The notes under the pieces are model-generated. The model was given only the letters and a program-made list of their open reading frames with translations, ran no database searches and was not told the origin of the DNA. From the NCBI GenBank assembly GCA_963781785.1, contig CAWAHD010000003.1:496001-560000 (forward strand): DNA of 64,000 bases, read 5' to 3'. Positions 1 through 7,900 of the stretch are shown piece by piece. Origin of the DNA: CAWAHD01 sp963781785. Lineage in GTDB: Bacteria > Planctomycetota > Planctomycetia > Isosphaerales > Isosphaeraceae. A program made the translations under genes and the position numbers. Position 1 is the stretch's first letter. Each line of letters opens with the position of its first letter.

Positions 1-1
1 A

Positions 2-124
2 GCCTCGGATCCGAATCGCTCGCTGTCGGAAGCAGTGCTGACACGCAAGCTGAACGAGCTCAGCGAGAAAACGAAGATCGAATTCGATCGAGTGTTCGAT
101 ATGATTGAGATGCTTGGCGATTAA
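2..124 (+). CDS. C-terminal end of an unrecognised protein (partial)
   Basis: An open frame enters from the left edge and ends at TAA 122-124, giving 40 residues (ending DMIEMLGD). The piece is charged and looks helical, with alternating Glu/Lys and hydrophobic residues (KLNELSEKTKIEFDRV). It has no recognisable motif, so the function is unknown. It could belong to a larger gene outside the window or be a remnant, since accessory DNA with dispersed repeats follows immediately. Confidence 0.4.
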   Translation, partial: ASDPNRSLSEAVLTRKLNELSEKTKIEFDRVFDMIEMLGD

Positions 125-338
125 TGACCGATCGTCCCACAACTCCGCCCATTCCGGCTCCCAGTTGTGCCCCCGCCTTCTGCGTATAACGACGCAGCCG
201 CGCGAACTGAAACCTGTCCGGGCTCCGGGTCGACTCGACGAATCCCTCGGCAGGCAAGCTCTGGTTCAGCCGCGCACATCGCATTGGCATCGCGTGGAAA
301 GCGCTACAATTGCGCCCTTGATCACCATAGACACGAAG

Positions 339-422
339 GAAGGACAGGCAGAGCACGAGCAGGTCAAGTTCGCCGCGGGACTCCAACCGGTTCGCGCCGC
401 GAGCTCACGAGTCGCGACACGA
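339..422 (+). repeat. Dispersed repeat R2, copy 1 (5' part)
   Basis: This segment begins with GAAGGACAGGCA and closely matches 5977-6058. The rest of R2, seen at 6052-6219 and 9506-9670, is missing here. It lies directly upstream of an R1 element. No gene is visible between 125 and 678. Confidence 0.6.
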
Positions 423-427
423 CACGA

Positions 428-636
428 GAGAGGAAGGACAGGCATTGGAGGGGTCGGCGCCGCCCGGCGAATGAATCAGATCGACCGCCGTAATCTTTGT
501 GTAGCAAGATGGTTTGGCTTGCTGCGTGACTCCCACATTCGGCCAACGGCGCCCTGGTGGCGAGGCAGAGCGGGTGCGCGCGGGATTGGTAACGTGGCGG
601 GATGGAAGTGCTGCCGCATTGCCTGTCCTTCGTCTC
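428..636 (+). repeat. Dispersed repeat R1, copy 1 (complete, inverted-repeat ended)
   Basis: This 209-bp element is bounded by 17-bp terminal inverted repeats: left GAGAGGAAGGACAGGCA (428-444), right TGCCTGTCCTTCGTCTC (620-636), one mismatch. The interior (about 470-600) recurs at 3415, 6310, 9847, 12231 and 15567. The structure is MITE-like. No transposase is encoded and no target duplication is obvious. Confidence 0.75.
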
Positions 637-678
637 CCCGTTCTCGCACAATCGGATCGCCCCATAGACGAATGACTT

Positions 679-858
679 GTGTTTCTCGACGGGCTCAAGG
701 ACAAATACGAGTTGTCGTGGCAGATCGTCCGCACTGTGTTGCCGAAACTGATGGCTGATCCCACCGGGCTGGTCACGTGGGTTGCCTTGGGGCTTGGACA
801 ATCTGCAATATTTGCACTCGCAACGGGGAAATCGTTCTCGGGGGAACTCCGTGCCTGA
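679..858 (+). CDS. Small hypothetical protein (59 aa), possibly a 5'-truncated gene
   Basis: A GTG-started frame (FLDGLKDKYELSWQ...) runs to TGA 856-858 and overlaps the GTG start of the DUF1569 gene at 851 by 8 bp, suggesting translational coupling. The middle is hydrophobic (VTWVALGLGQSAIFALA) and could be one membrane segment. There is no recognised family. It begins 42 bp after the right end of repeat R1, so the true N-terminus may have been lost to that insertion. It could instead be the tail of a longer gene that once ran upstream. Confidence 0.4.
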   Translation: MFLDGLKDKYELSWQIVRTVLPKLMADPTGLVTWVALGLGQSAIFALATGKSFSGELRA

Positions 859-1387
859 TTTTGAACATGGACTCGATTTTCGCAGTCTTGATGATGCCGT
901 CGCCTATGCGCGACGGTGCCTGTCAACGGGCTATGATCGGACCGGCAATTGGGACCTGGCTCAGACATGTCGCCATTTGAGGGACTGGCTGCGTGCGCCG
1001 CTCGAAGGGCCGCCGCCCATGCCGTGGTTGATGAGGCTACCGATGGCGATCATTCGGCTCACGTTGGGGCCGAGAATTCTGAAACAGTTTCTGGGCAACC
1101 GCCGGCTCCCCGTCGGCATGGGTACAATCGACGCAACTGTCCATCCGCCAGAATCAAACGCGAATGCAGCGGTCGCAGCATTTGCCGCGATGGTGGCGCA
1201 GTTCAACTCCCACACCGGCCCGCTCATGCGCCCATCTCCACTGTTCAACAGGCTTGAGCGAGAGCAGACGCTGGACTTGCAGATTGTTCACTGCATGCAC
1301 CACTTTGGTCGCCTCAAGCCGCACTCGGGAATTGTTGCGGACACAACAGAGAATCACCCGGCCCAGGACACGGCTCGCGTCACGTGA
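851..1387 (+). CDS. DUF1569 (DinB-like) protein
   Basis: About 178 residues. The order of motifs fits DUF1569, a DinB-superfamily four-helix-bundle family common in planctomycetes: an N-terminal FRSLDDAVAYARR segment, GNWDLAQTCRHLRDWL, a proline-rich stretch, and a C-terminal HCMHHFGRLKPH histidine cluster. DinB-type proteins bind a metal through three histidines and are often thiol-dependent transferases; the substrate here is unknown. GTG 851 was chosen because residues upstream of it do not resemble the family and GGGG lies a few bases before it. The DUF2277 gene follows 41 bp downstream, so the two are probably co-transcribed. Confidence 0.75.
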   Translation: MPDFEHGLDFRSLDDAVAYARRCLSTGYDRTGNWDLAQTCRHLRDWLRAPLEGPPPMPWLMRLPMAIIRLTLGPRILKQFLGNRRLPVGMGTIDATVHPPESNANAAVAAFAAMVAQFNSHTGPLMRPSPLFNRLEREQTLDLQIVHCMHHFGRLKPHSGIVADTTENHPAQDTARVT

Positions 1388-1428
1388 CCGCGAGGTTACC
1401 CTGGCCAACTGGACTTACGAGAGCCACC

Positions 1429-1704
1429 ATGTGCAGAAACATCAAGACGCTATTCAACTTTGAGCCGCCCGCGACGGAATCGGAGATTCGGGACGCATCG
1501 CTCCAGTTCGTGAGAAAGATCTGTGGATTCACCAGCCCGTCCAAAGCAAACGAACTTGCGTTCGAACGCGCGGTCGAAGAAGTTACGGCATCAGCCAGAG
1601 CACTTATTCGGTCGTTGGTCACCACGGCTGAGCCGCGCAACCGCGAGGTTGAGTCTGAGAAACTACGGGCCCGGTCCGCCGTGAGGTTCGGGCCGAAGCA
1701 ATAG
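1429..1704 (+). CDS. DUF2277 family protein
   Basis: 91 residues starting MCRNIKTLFNFEPP. Start, length and internal landmarks (VRKICGF, SKANELAFERAV, REVESEKLRARSAVRFG) match DUF2277, a small, highly conserved family of unknown function found widely in soil bacteria. The ATG at 1429 is the family's usual start; longer readings overlap the DUF1569 gene. It is basic and probably cytosolic. Nothing suggests damage. Its position right after DUF1569 suggests shared transcription but does not reveal a role. Confidence 0.85.
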   Translation: MCRNIKTLFNFEPPATESEIRDASLQFVRKICGFTSPSKANELAFERAVEEVTASARALIRSLVTTAEPRNREVESEKLRARSAVRFGPKQ

Positions 1705-2266
1705 CCGTCCTGTTGTCCCGACTAAAAACCCCCTGGCGATTTGCGAGGGTTCGTACCGATGGGCCAGGAAGCAAGGCCGGTCCCCACTCGTTTCAAGTTG
1801 TACAGCTTCTTTATTGCTTATGCGGTTTTGCATCGAAAAAGTCGTTCACCATCGGGACGATGACGGGCATGCGCTCCATCTGGACACTTGCATGGGCGAC
1901 TGTCCCCTCAAGTCAGTCGATTGGCGGTTCTCGCAATCGACGGCTAACCCAGATTTTTCGCTAGTGTGCAGCAGGAAACTGCCCACCGATTTTACCTTCA
2001 GGCATTCGGCTAGCTGCCCCTGGCGTCGATTTTCCCCGGGAAACTTGGCAGTAACGGAGAGTCCCGCGGTGCTCCACGGTCAATCACCGAGCCAACTCTC
2101 ACCCGGACCGCAACAGATCGACGATCTTGGCCCTGACGGAAGATGTCAGGCTGTGCCAGCTTGCGACCAACTCGTGGCGTGCCGCACCCTCCCGGCCCAT
2201 TTCCGGCCGGGCTTGAATCCCCAAGTCGTAACCACATTGAGGGCAAATAAGTGCGGAAACAGGGCT
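1705..2266. other. Stretch without a convincing gene
   Basis: Several overlapping frames are open here in more than one phase, but none has family resemblance or a convincing ribosome-binding site. One short frame from about 1758 (MGQEARPVPTRFKL...) is possible but ends after about 34 codons. I see no repeat copy in this stretch. Confidence 0.4.
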
Positions 2267-2292
2267 ACGGGTGCAATTCCCGCCGCCTCCAC
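2267..2292 (+). other. tRNA/tmRNA-like 3' end fragment (possible attachment site)
   Basis: A T-arm-like hairpin (4 pairs, loop TGCAATT at 2272-2278) is followed by a 7-nt acceptor-like strand CGCCTCC (2284-2290) and A-C, as at the 3' end of a tRNA or tmRNA gene. No matching 5' acceptor strand (GGAGGCG) or tmRNA 5' motif is present upstream. It looks like the 3' fragment left at an integration site. It sits 6 bp before a strong terminator, as in real tRNA/tmRNA loci. Confidence 0.4.
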
Positions 2293-2298
2293 GGAAAG

Positions 2299-2330
2299 GC
2301 CGTTCGCGATCGATCGCGAACGGCTTTTTT
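2299..2330 (+). terminator. Rho-independent terminator
   Basis: A perfect 26-nt palindrome (2299-2324, starting GCCGTTCGCGAT) is followed by six T residues (2325-2330). The stem is strong and the U-tract sits correctly for transcription rightward, probably ending a transcript of the tRNA/tmRNA-like fragment or its former parent gene. Confidence 0.8.
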
Positions 2331-2477
2331 GTCTCGAACGCGCTACGCCTGAAATACACCGTCGTCGACGACCGGTCTCTGGAAGCGTTAAACGCCGTTT
2401 GGTCCCTCGACTTGTACTCGAGTGCCAATCGTCCGAATAATGGGTTTGGAGACAAACCCAGGATCGAGCTCAAAGCC

Positions 2478-3200
2478 ATGCCGCTTCGCGACCACTTCCA
2501 TTCGACTTCGACGTACCTCAAGTGGGAGGCTCTTCACGGAGGCTGGCCGATGATGATCGCCCAGCGGCTCAATTCGTTGCTGCCCGAGGAATACATTGCC
2601 CAGCCGAGTGTTCGGCTAGGGGACATGATGGCGGTTGACATCGCCGCACTCGAACGCGAATCGGTCCGAGGTACGTTCAGCCGCGTCGCCGACGAGGGGA
2701 GTCTGATGGTCGCTTCATGGGCGCCCCCGCAGCCGCAGATCCTTCTGGACGCCGAATTCCCGGAACCATCGGAATATGTGGTGAATGTCTACACTCAGGA
2801 TGAATTCCGTTTGGTGGCGGCCATTGAGCTAGTCAGCCCGTCGAACAAGGATCGCGTTGAGAATCGCAAGACATTCGTCAACAAGTGCGAAGCGCTACTC
2901 AAGAGGGACGTCTGCGTCACGATCGTCGACCTGGTAACCAACCGGCAGGCAAACCTCTACGGCGAGTTGCTGGACGAGCTTTCTGCTCAACGCACAGCGG
3001 TCTCGCAAAGCTCGATCTACGCTGCATCCTGTCGAGGACGGCGGTCGGGGCCACGTTGGCGGCTCGAATGCTGGGAGCACGAGCTCGTCATCGGGGCGGC
3101 TCTTCCGACGTTGCCGCTCTGGCTCTCGGAGGATTTCATGGTTCCTCTCGAACTCGAGGCGACTTACGAGGAAACCTGCCGGTCGTTGCGGATTCGGTGA
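2478..3200 (+). CDS. DUF4058 family protein
   Basis: 240 residues starting MPLRDHFHS. The opening MPxxDHF and the core RLVAAIELVSPSNKDR, KCEALLKRDVCVTIVDLV match DUF4058, a family abundant in planctomycetes and cyanobacteria that resembles PD-(D/E)XK nuclease-like folds; its function is not established. The E and K of IELVSPSNK are the likely fold-core residues. ATG 2478 is the family start; reading further upstream enters the terminator. Two more family members lie at 28070 and 61135. The C-terminus (LPLWLSEDFMVPLELEATYE) is complete. Confidence 0.85.
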   Translation: MPLRDHFHSTSTYLKWEALHGGWPMMIAQRLNSLLPEEYIAQPSVRLGDMMAVDIAALERESVRGTFSRVADEGSLMVASWAPPQPQILLDAEFPEPSEYVVNVYTQDEFRLVAAIELVSPSNKDRVENRKTFVNKCEALLKRDVCVTIVDLVTNRQANLYGELLDELSAQRTAVSQSSIYAASCRGRRSGPRWRLECWEHELVIGAALPTLPLWLSEDFMVPLELEATYEETCRSLRIR

Positions 3201-3324
3201 AGCGCAATCTGTGAGTTTTCGGTCGTGCAGGGATCTACCGGATGGAAACGAAGTCGCGATCAAAGTCATGCTCCAGGACCAGCGGGGGACGCGCCCACGG
3301 TCGTGATTTCTTGCCTGTGAACGG

Positions 3325-3579
3325 GAGAGGAAGGACAAGCATCGCAGGGGTCGGCGACACTCAGCGAATGGACCGGTAGGCCAAGCGTCGGAAGGTTCGG
3401 CGACACTCGGCGAATGAATCAGATCGACCGCCGTAATCTTTGTGCAGCAAGATGGTTTGGATTACTGCGTAACTCCGACATTCGGCCAATGGCGCCCGGG
3501 CGGCGAGGCAGAGCGGCTGCGCGCGAATTTGGTAACGTGGCGGGATGGATTTGCTGCTGTATTGCCGGTCCTTAGTCTC
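3325..3579 (+). repeat. Dispersed repeat R1, copy 2
   Basis: This 255-bp copy has diverged terminal inverted repeats (GAGAGGAAGGACAAGCA at 3325; TGCCGGTCCTTAGTCTC at 3563-3579). The 5' part holds two tandem copies of the roughly 46-bp GTTCGGCG...GGCGAATG unit. Nothing else is recognised between 3201 and 3703. Confidence 0.75.
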
Positions 3580-3703
3580 CACTGGGCTGCCGACCGGCTC
3601 CGAATTGAGCTAGCCGTGGGCCGAGAGGTGGCGCCGTGTGTTTGAGCCGCACATGATACTGGATACAATTCACACGATGACCATTGGAGAAAGGAAGCAA
3701 GCT

Positions 3704-4243
3704 ATGCGAAAGCGAATCCGAATCACCGTACGGCCCACCGGAGATCGGACAAAAGACCTCCGCGTTGCGGCCACCATTCGGCGCGATCTGTGGGCGCACT
3801 CGCCCGTTGAGATCGACCCGGACAATCCCCTGCACGGTACGCACCGCGACGAACAGGAGCGCGCCTATATCGAGTTCTCCACCCGCTTCCCAGACGAGGT
3901 AAGACGAGTGTTGCGCGCGAATGGACACGACGATCGCGTCGATGTGCAAGAGGTCCGAGAGCCACTTGGTCAGGCTTGCCAGAACTGCGGCAATATCGTC
4001 GGACCCGTCCTCCCGACGGTATGCCCCAACTGCCACTTCCGGGACATTTCTGCCTGCCCTGTCTGCCACGACGAGGTGCCGCGTCAGAGCTACGAGCGGA
4101 TCGGCGGCGACCTGTTTCGCTGCCCGCACTGCCACAGCCGGGTTCGGCTCCGTTTCAACGAGCCGATGTTTCTCGATGAGGGGGCCTACAACCAGCCTCT
4201 GATCGTGGTTGAGCAGGCAGAAAATCATGAAGTTCAAGTTTGA
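3704..4243 (+). CDS. Zinc-ribbon protein of unknown function
   Basis: 179 residues. An N-terminal half without recognised homology (about residues 1-88, rich in charged residues) precedes four CxxC knuckles at C92/C95, C107/C110, C118/C121 and C140/C143, enough to bind two zinc ions in ribbon folds. ATG 3704 follows a good Shine-Dalgarno (GGAGAAAGGA, about 3686); longer starts at 3638, 3653 and 3677 lack one. The gene overlaps the downstream nucleotidyltransferase-like gene by 17 bp, so the two are surely co-translated and probably work together. The zinc ribbon may bind nucleic acid or the partner protein (inference). Confidence 0.7.
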   Translation: MRKRIRITVRPTGDRTKDLRVAATIRRDLWAHSPVEIDPDNPLHGTHRDEQERAYIEFSTRFPDEVRRVLRANGHDDRVDVQEVREPLGQACQNCGNIVGPVLPTVCPNCHFRDISACPVCHDEVPRQSYERIGGDLFRCPHCHSRVRLRFNEPMFLDEGAYNQPLIVVEQAENHEVQV

Positions 4244-4988
4244 CGAAGAGGGCCACATCGTCTGGACGCCGAAGGAACTGTACCAGATGGTGCTGGAGAA
4301 CCCCCTCCGTCTCGTTAACGACTACCTGATGGGCGGCAGCACGCCCAAGGCATTCGGCGAATACGCGCAATACTGCGACTTCGTCCATGCCGTTGCGGAG
4401 CGGACGGGCGTTCACCCCAGGAACCTGTATCTGCGCGGGAGTTGTCACATCGGCTTCAGCATCGCTCCACGGGCGGAAAAGGTCTGGACCTCGATGTCGG
4501 ACGAGTCTGACCTGGATCTCGTGATCGTAGACCGGCCGTACTTTGAACGGTTCGAGGAGGAAACTCGGCACTGGGAGGAAAGGAACCCAGTGCATGCTCT
4601 CCAGGGGAGGGAGTCAGCGGCGTTTCTTGATCGGCAACGTGACCGGCAGTTCTATTGTTGCCGTGACAAGGGGCTTCCGTCGGTCGTCTGTGTTCATCAC
4701 CGTGACGTGATGGCTGTCGTCGCCAATCTTTGCCACTGCGGCCGACGCCGTGAAGTGAGCGCCTTCATCTACCCGGACTGGTTGTCCGCGAGACGACGGT
4801 ACGAGAATGACTTGCGTCTTCTGCGAAAGGGCATCGAAAAGGGCGAACTGACGGCGCCGGAGGACGCACCCTTCCTTGCGAAAATGAAGCCAGCAGCGCC
4901 GGTCTCAGCGGCCGCTGCGCCCGAGGACGGGGACCAAGCTGGTAACGACACCCAGGCTACACTCCCAAACGAGCAACCGGACGGTTAG
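4227..4988 (+). CDS. Nucleotidyltransferase-fold protein (Pol-beta superfamily-like)
   Basis: 253 residues. The segment LRGSCHIGFSIAP (Gly-Ser at 71-72), followed about 22 residues later by SDESDLDLVIVD (Asp95, Asp97), fits the GS...DxD metal and nucleotide site of the DNA polymerase beta nucleotidyltransferase superfamily, which includes CD-NTases, MNT-type antitoxins and tRNA-modifying enzymes. The remainder is unassigned: a Cys/His-rich stretch (CCRDKG, CVHHRD, CHCGRR) at about 158-190 and a low-complexity Ala/Pro tail. ATG 4227 lies inside the zinc-ribbon gene; TTG 4209 is a weaker alternative. The pairing suggests a two-protein module of unknown purpose. Confidence 0.6.
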   Translation: MKFKFDEEGHIVWTPKELYQMVLENPLRLVNDYLMGGSTPKAFGEYAQYCDFVHAVAERTGVHPRNLYLRGSCHIGFSIAPRAEKVWTSMSDESDLDLVIVDRPYFERFEEETRHWEERNPVHALQGRESAAFLDRQRDRQFYCCRDKGLPSVVCVHHRDVMAVVANLCHCGRRREVSAFIYPDWLSARRRYENDLRLLRKGIEKGELTAPEDAPFLAKMKPAAPVSAAAAPEDGDQAGNDTQATLPNEQPDG

Positions 4989-5161
4989 CGCCATATACGC
5001 GTACATCCACTTCTCAAGGCGATGATGATGGCCGGGTGCCGATCAGTGATATGGGACGTCCACTCGCAGCGACCCGTCGGCCAAGGCGCACTGCGCGTGG
5101 CGTGAGCGCCCTGCGCGTCGGCTTGGTTGCGCGACGGTCTCCGATGCGATAGGCTGGCGGC

Positions 5162-5446
5162 ATGAACCCCTTCCGCCGCATCGTCGATTTCTTCCGCCGC
5201 AAGTCCGGCATGATTGGCACGCCGCCATCCCAGCGCCCTATGTGGGACGATCCAGCGGCGCACGCCAGGGATTTCGCCGAGCGGTATGCCGAGCCTTTCG
5301 ATCAGGGATGGAGAGCGTCGGCGCAGGCATTGATCCACTCCCGTCGACGCTCCCAGCCCTCGCGGGTGAAACGGAACACCGACTCCGGGCCGCCCACCCA
5401 CGTCGAGACCGGATACATGATCCGCGCCACCACCAGCTCGCGATAG
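5162..5446 (+). pseudogene. Possible truncated hypothetical gene
   Basis: The first 50 or so codons (MNPFRRIVDFFRRKSG..., AERYAEPFDQGW) look protein-like, but the frame then reads antisense through the 3' end of the gene at 5302-5793 and loses sense. It may be the 5' part of a gene cut at a junction near 5310, or chance. No family is recognised. Confidence 0.25.
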
Positions 5447-5793
5447 AGTGGCCGGTTGGCGTCCGTCACCTCGTGAACACCAGCCAGCCGACGGCGCAGC
5501 AGCTCCATGGCCGCGTTCGACAGATTGCTCGCGTCGGGCGGCTCGAACCGCTCCCGCTCGATCCGTTCCTCCGCCTTTCTGAGCAGTTCTTGCCGCCGCG
5601 CCCAGCCATCCTCGGTGAATTGGTAGTCGGCCTCGGGGTTGCCATCCGCGCCAGGCACTGGCTGCATGATCCCGGCGGCGGCCAGCTCGCGGTACGCCTC
5701 CAGCGAACTGTCGGTAACCTTCATCCGGTAGCCTTTGACGCGGAACCGCAGTACGGCGACGGCTGATTTGGATAGGGCAAACGTCTCGGGCAT
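5302..5793 (-). CDS. Hypothetical protein with an internal duplication
   Basis: 163 residues. Two related units are visible: about residues 25-85 (EAYRELAAAGIMQPV... FTEDGWARRQELL) and 95-158 (PLYRELVVARIMYPV... FTREGWERRREWI), each with the pattern YRELxxxxIMxPV, about 18 residues, FTxxGWxRR. Such units resemble small winged-helix-like domains, but I cannot assign a family. The ATG at 5793 is preceded by GGAGG on the minus strand, a good ribosome-binding site. It stands alone, converging with the doubtful fragment at 5162. No signal peptide or membrane segment. Confidence 0.6.
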   Translation of the reverse strand: MPETFALSKSAVAVLRFRVKGYRMKVTDSSLEAYRELAAAGIMQPVPGADGNPEADYQFTEDGWARRQELLRKAEERIERERFEPPDASNLSNAAMELLRRRLAGVHEVTDANRPLYRELVVARIMYPVSTWVGGPESVFRFTREGWERRREWINACADALHP

Positions 5794-5976
5794 GGCGACC
5801 CTCCTTGATGCAGGGCATTTTACCTTAAAAGCGGATTCCGTGGAACTCCTGCCGCCCCACGCTTGCGAGTTGGTTCGCTACACGTACTGGGAGCTGGGGA
5901 ACCGTCTTCGCAGCCAATGCACATACCGGCGCCTGAACGAGCGCGTTGCGCATCCGCGCGACGCGAAGGACGACGC

Positions 5977-6219
5977 GAAGGACAGGCAGAGCACGAGCAG
6001 GTCAAGTCCGCCGCGGGACTCCAAACGGTTCGCGGCGCGAGCTCACGAGTCGCGAGTTGGCTGCTCGCGCGAGGCGCTTGGCACAGGAAAAGCCTGGTGG
6101 CGCGGCCCAGCTCAAGATCGCCGCGGATCGTCAGTCTGCTGATGCTCAACTCAACGAGAAATGATCGGCGAACGGCAGCCAGCATGGGCCCAGGGTAAGA
6201 CCCGCTCGACTCCCTGCGT
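5977..6219 (+). repeat. Dispersed repeat R2, copy 2 (longest)
   Basis: Starts GAAGGACAGGCAGAGCACG. The first 80 bp match 339-422 and the last 165 bp (from TGGCTGCTCGCGCGAGG) match 9506-9670. It ends 4 bp before an R1 copy. No gene is recognised from 5820 to 6767. Confidence 0.65.
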
Positions 6220-6223
6220 ACTT

Positions 6224-6478
6224 GAGGAAGAAGGGCAGGCATCTGAGAGGTCGTTGCCACCCGGCGAATGGACAGTAAGGCCAGGCATTGGAGGGATCGG
6301 CGCCACCCGGCGAATGAATCAGATCGTCCGCCGCGACCTTTGTGTAGCAAGATGGTTTGGTTTGCTGCGTGACTCCCACATTCGGCCAACGGCGCCCAGG
6401 TGGCGAGGCAGAGCGGGTGCGCGCGGGTTTGGTAATGTGGCGGGACGGATGTGCTGCCCGTTGCCTGTCCGTCGTCTC
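6224..6478 (+). repeat. Dispersed repeat R1, copy 3
   Basis: About 255 bp, ending TGCCTGTCCGTCGTCTC (6462-6478), with a degenerate left inverted repeat at 6224. The 5' unit is duplicated with a 46-bp period (CAGGCATC at 6236, CAGGCATT at 6282). Forms an R2-R1 composite with 5977-6219. Confidence 0.75.
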
Positions 6479-6767
6479 CATTTCGATGAATGGATCATAT
6501 CGCTGAGAATGGTCGACCCTTGCCCCTGGGCCTGGGGCGCGATCCAATACCCGGAGTTGGGTCTCCGTCCAGCTCCCGACTGTGTAGGAACTGCCGTGAT
6601 GCGAGAGGGCCACGGGCGACCCGTCCTGGGCACTTCCCGTACAACACCCTTCGTTCGGCCACCGACGGCGCCGGATGCGTTTCTTCGACAGGCTCTTCGC
6701 GATAAAGCTCACCATTTCCGCCCGTCCAAACTCGATTTCGCTTAACCATGATCAGGAGATTCGCGTC

Positions 6768-7703
6768 ATGCCGTCCGAACTCGCGAGCGATCTGCTCGAC
6801 GTCCTCGATCAACTTTCCGGGGGAGTTCATCCCGGTTTCCGCCCCGTTCACGCCAAGGGTGTCATGTATTCCGGGACCTTCACCCCCTCGGCCGGCGCGG
6901 CGAAGCTGACGAGGGCGACGCACGCCGTCAGCTCGTCCACCCCGGTAACCGTTCGCTTCTCGGTCTCGGCGGGGATTCCGACAATCGCCGACAACGACGC
7001 GAACGGGTCCAGCCCGCAAGCGATGGCTGTGCGGTTCCACCTGGGCGATCATGTTCACACCGACATCATCGCCCACTCTCATAACGGGTTTCCGACACGG
7101 ACCGGGGAGGAGTTCCTGGAGTTCCTTTGCGCGGTCGCCTCGAGCGGACCGGGTGCCCCCACTCCGCCGCCCGTCGTGGCGTTCCTGGCCTCCCATCCGC
7201 CAGCCAAGGCGTTCGTCGAGGCCCCGAAGCCGATCCCGTCGAGCTTCGCCCGGCAAGCGTACTTCGCAGTGACCGCCTTCAAGTTCACGAGCGCCGACGG
7301 ACAGAGCCGGTTCGGCCGGTTCCGCCTCCGTCCCGAAGCCGGGACCGAGTTCCTGTCCCCGGAGCGAGCGAAGGAAAAGACGGCCGACTTCCTCGCCGCC
7401 GAGATGTCGGAGCGGCTTGCCCGGGGGCCGGTGGAATTTCGCGTGCTTGTGCAAGTGGCCGAGGACCGGGACGAAGTCACCAATGCCACCGCGGTCTGGC
7501 CAGAGACTCGTCAGCTCGTGGATTTCGGGACCGTCACCGTCAACGAGCGTGTGGACGAACTGGCCCCGGAGCGTCGAAAGATCATCTTTGACCCCGTCCC
7601 TCGGGTGGACGGAATCGAATCGGCGGGCGACCCGCTGATCGAGGTGCGTGCCGATCTCTACTTGCTGAGCGGCCGACGGCGGCGGGCCGACGCGGCGAAG
7701 TGA
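6768..7703 (+). CDS. Catalase-related peroxidase (SrpA-like)
   Basis: 311 residues, the length of short catalase-fold heme peroxidases that use organic peroxides or H2O2. Visible landmarks: HPGFRPVHAKGVMYSGTF (distal His of VHAKG), PVTVRFSVSAGIP, DNDANGSSPQAMAVRF, IAHSHNGFPTRTGEEF (distal Asn region), and near the C-terminus DPLIEVRADLYLLSGRRR, whose RADLY provides the R-x3-Y proximal heme ligand. ATG 6768 follows AGGAG at 6753; upstream residues are not family-like. There is no signal peptide, so it is probably cytosolic and protects against oxidative damage. It stands alone downstream of an R1 element and looks intact. Confidence 0.85.
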   Translation: MPSELASDLLDVLDQLSGGVHPGFRPVHAKGVMYSGTFTPSAGAAKLTRATHAVSSSTPVTVRFSVSAGIPTIADNDANGSSPQAMAVRFHLGDHVHTDIIAHSHNGFPTRTGEEFLEFLCAVASSGPGAPTPPPVVAFLASHPPAKAFVEAPKPIPSSFARQAYFAVTAFKFTSADGQSRFGRFRLRPEAGTEFLSPERAKEKTADFLAAEMSERLARGPVEFRVLVQVAEDRDEVTNATAVWPETRQLVDFGTVTVNERVDELAPERRKIIFDPVPRVDGIESAGDPLIEVRADLYLLSGRRRRADAAK

Positions 7704-7900
7704 ATTCCTCATGTGGCGGTCCACCGACGTGCTCATCCGGTGACCCATCGTGTGAACCACGGCGCTCATCGAAGTCGTTCGCTATACCGATACACGTATC
7801 ACTTCATCAACCTCGTCGAGGTCAGGAAGGAGAACTGGTCCTACGGCAACGGCGAAGCCCAGTACGGTTCGTGATATTGAGATATAATTATAAATATGGA

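Noticed and set aside
470..640. Conserved open frame MNQIDRRNLCVARWFGLLRD found in several R1 copies, as if a small protein family
   Set aside because: Other frames on both strands are open over the same stretch, differences between copies are not concentrated at third positions, and partial copies cut it at random. It is better explained as repeat DNA.
2040..2292. Complete tmRNA gene
   Set aside because: Only the 3' T-arm and acceptor strand are visible; there is no 5' acceptor partner, no tmRNA 5' motif and no tag reading frame ending in ALAA.
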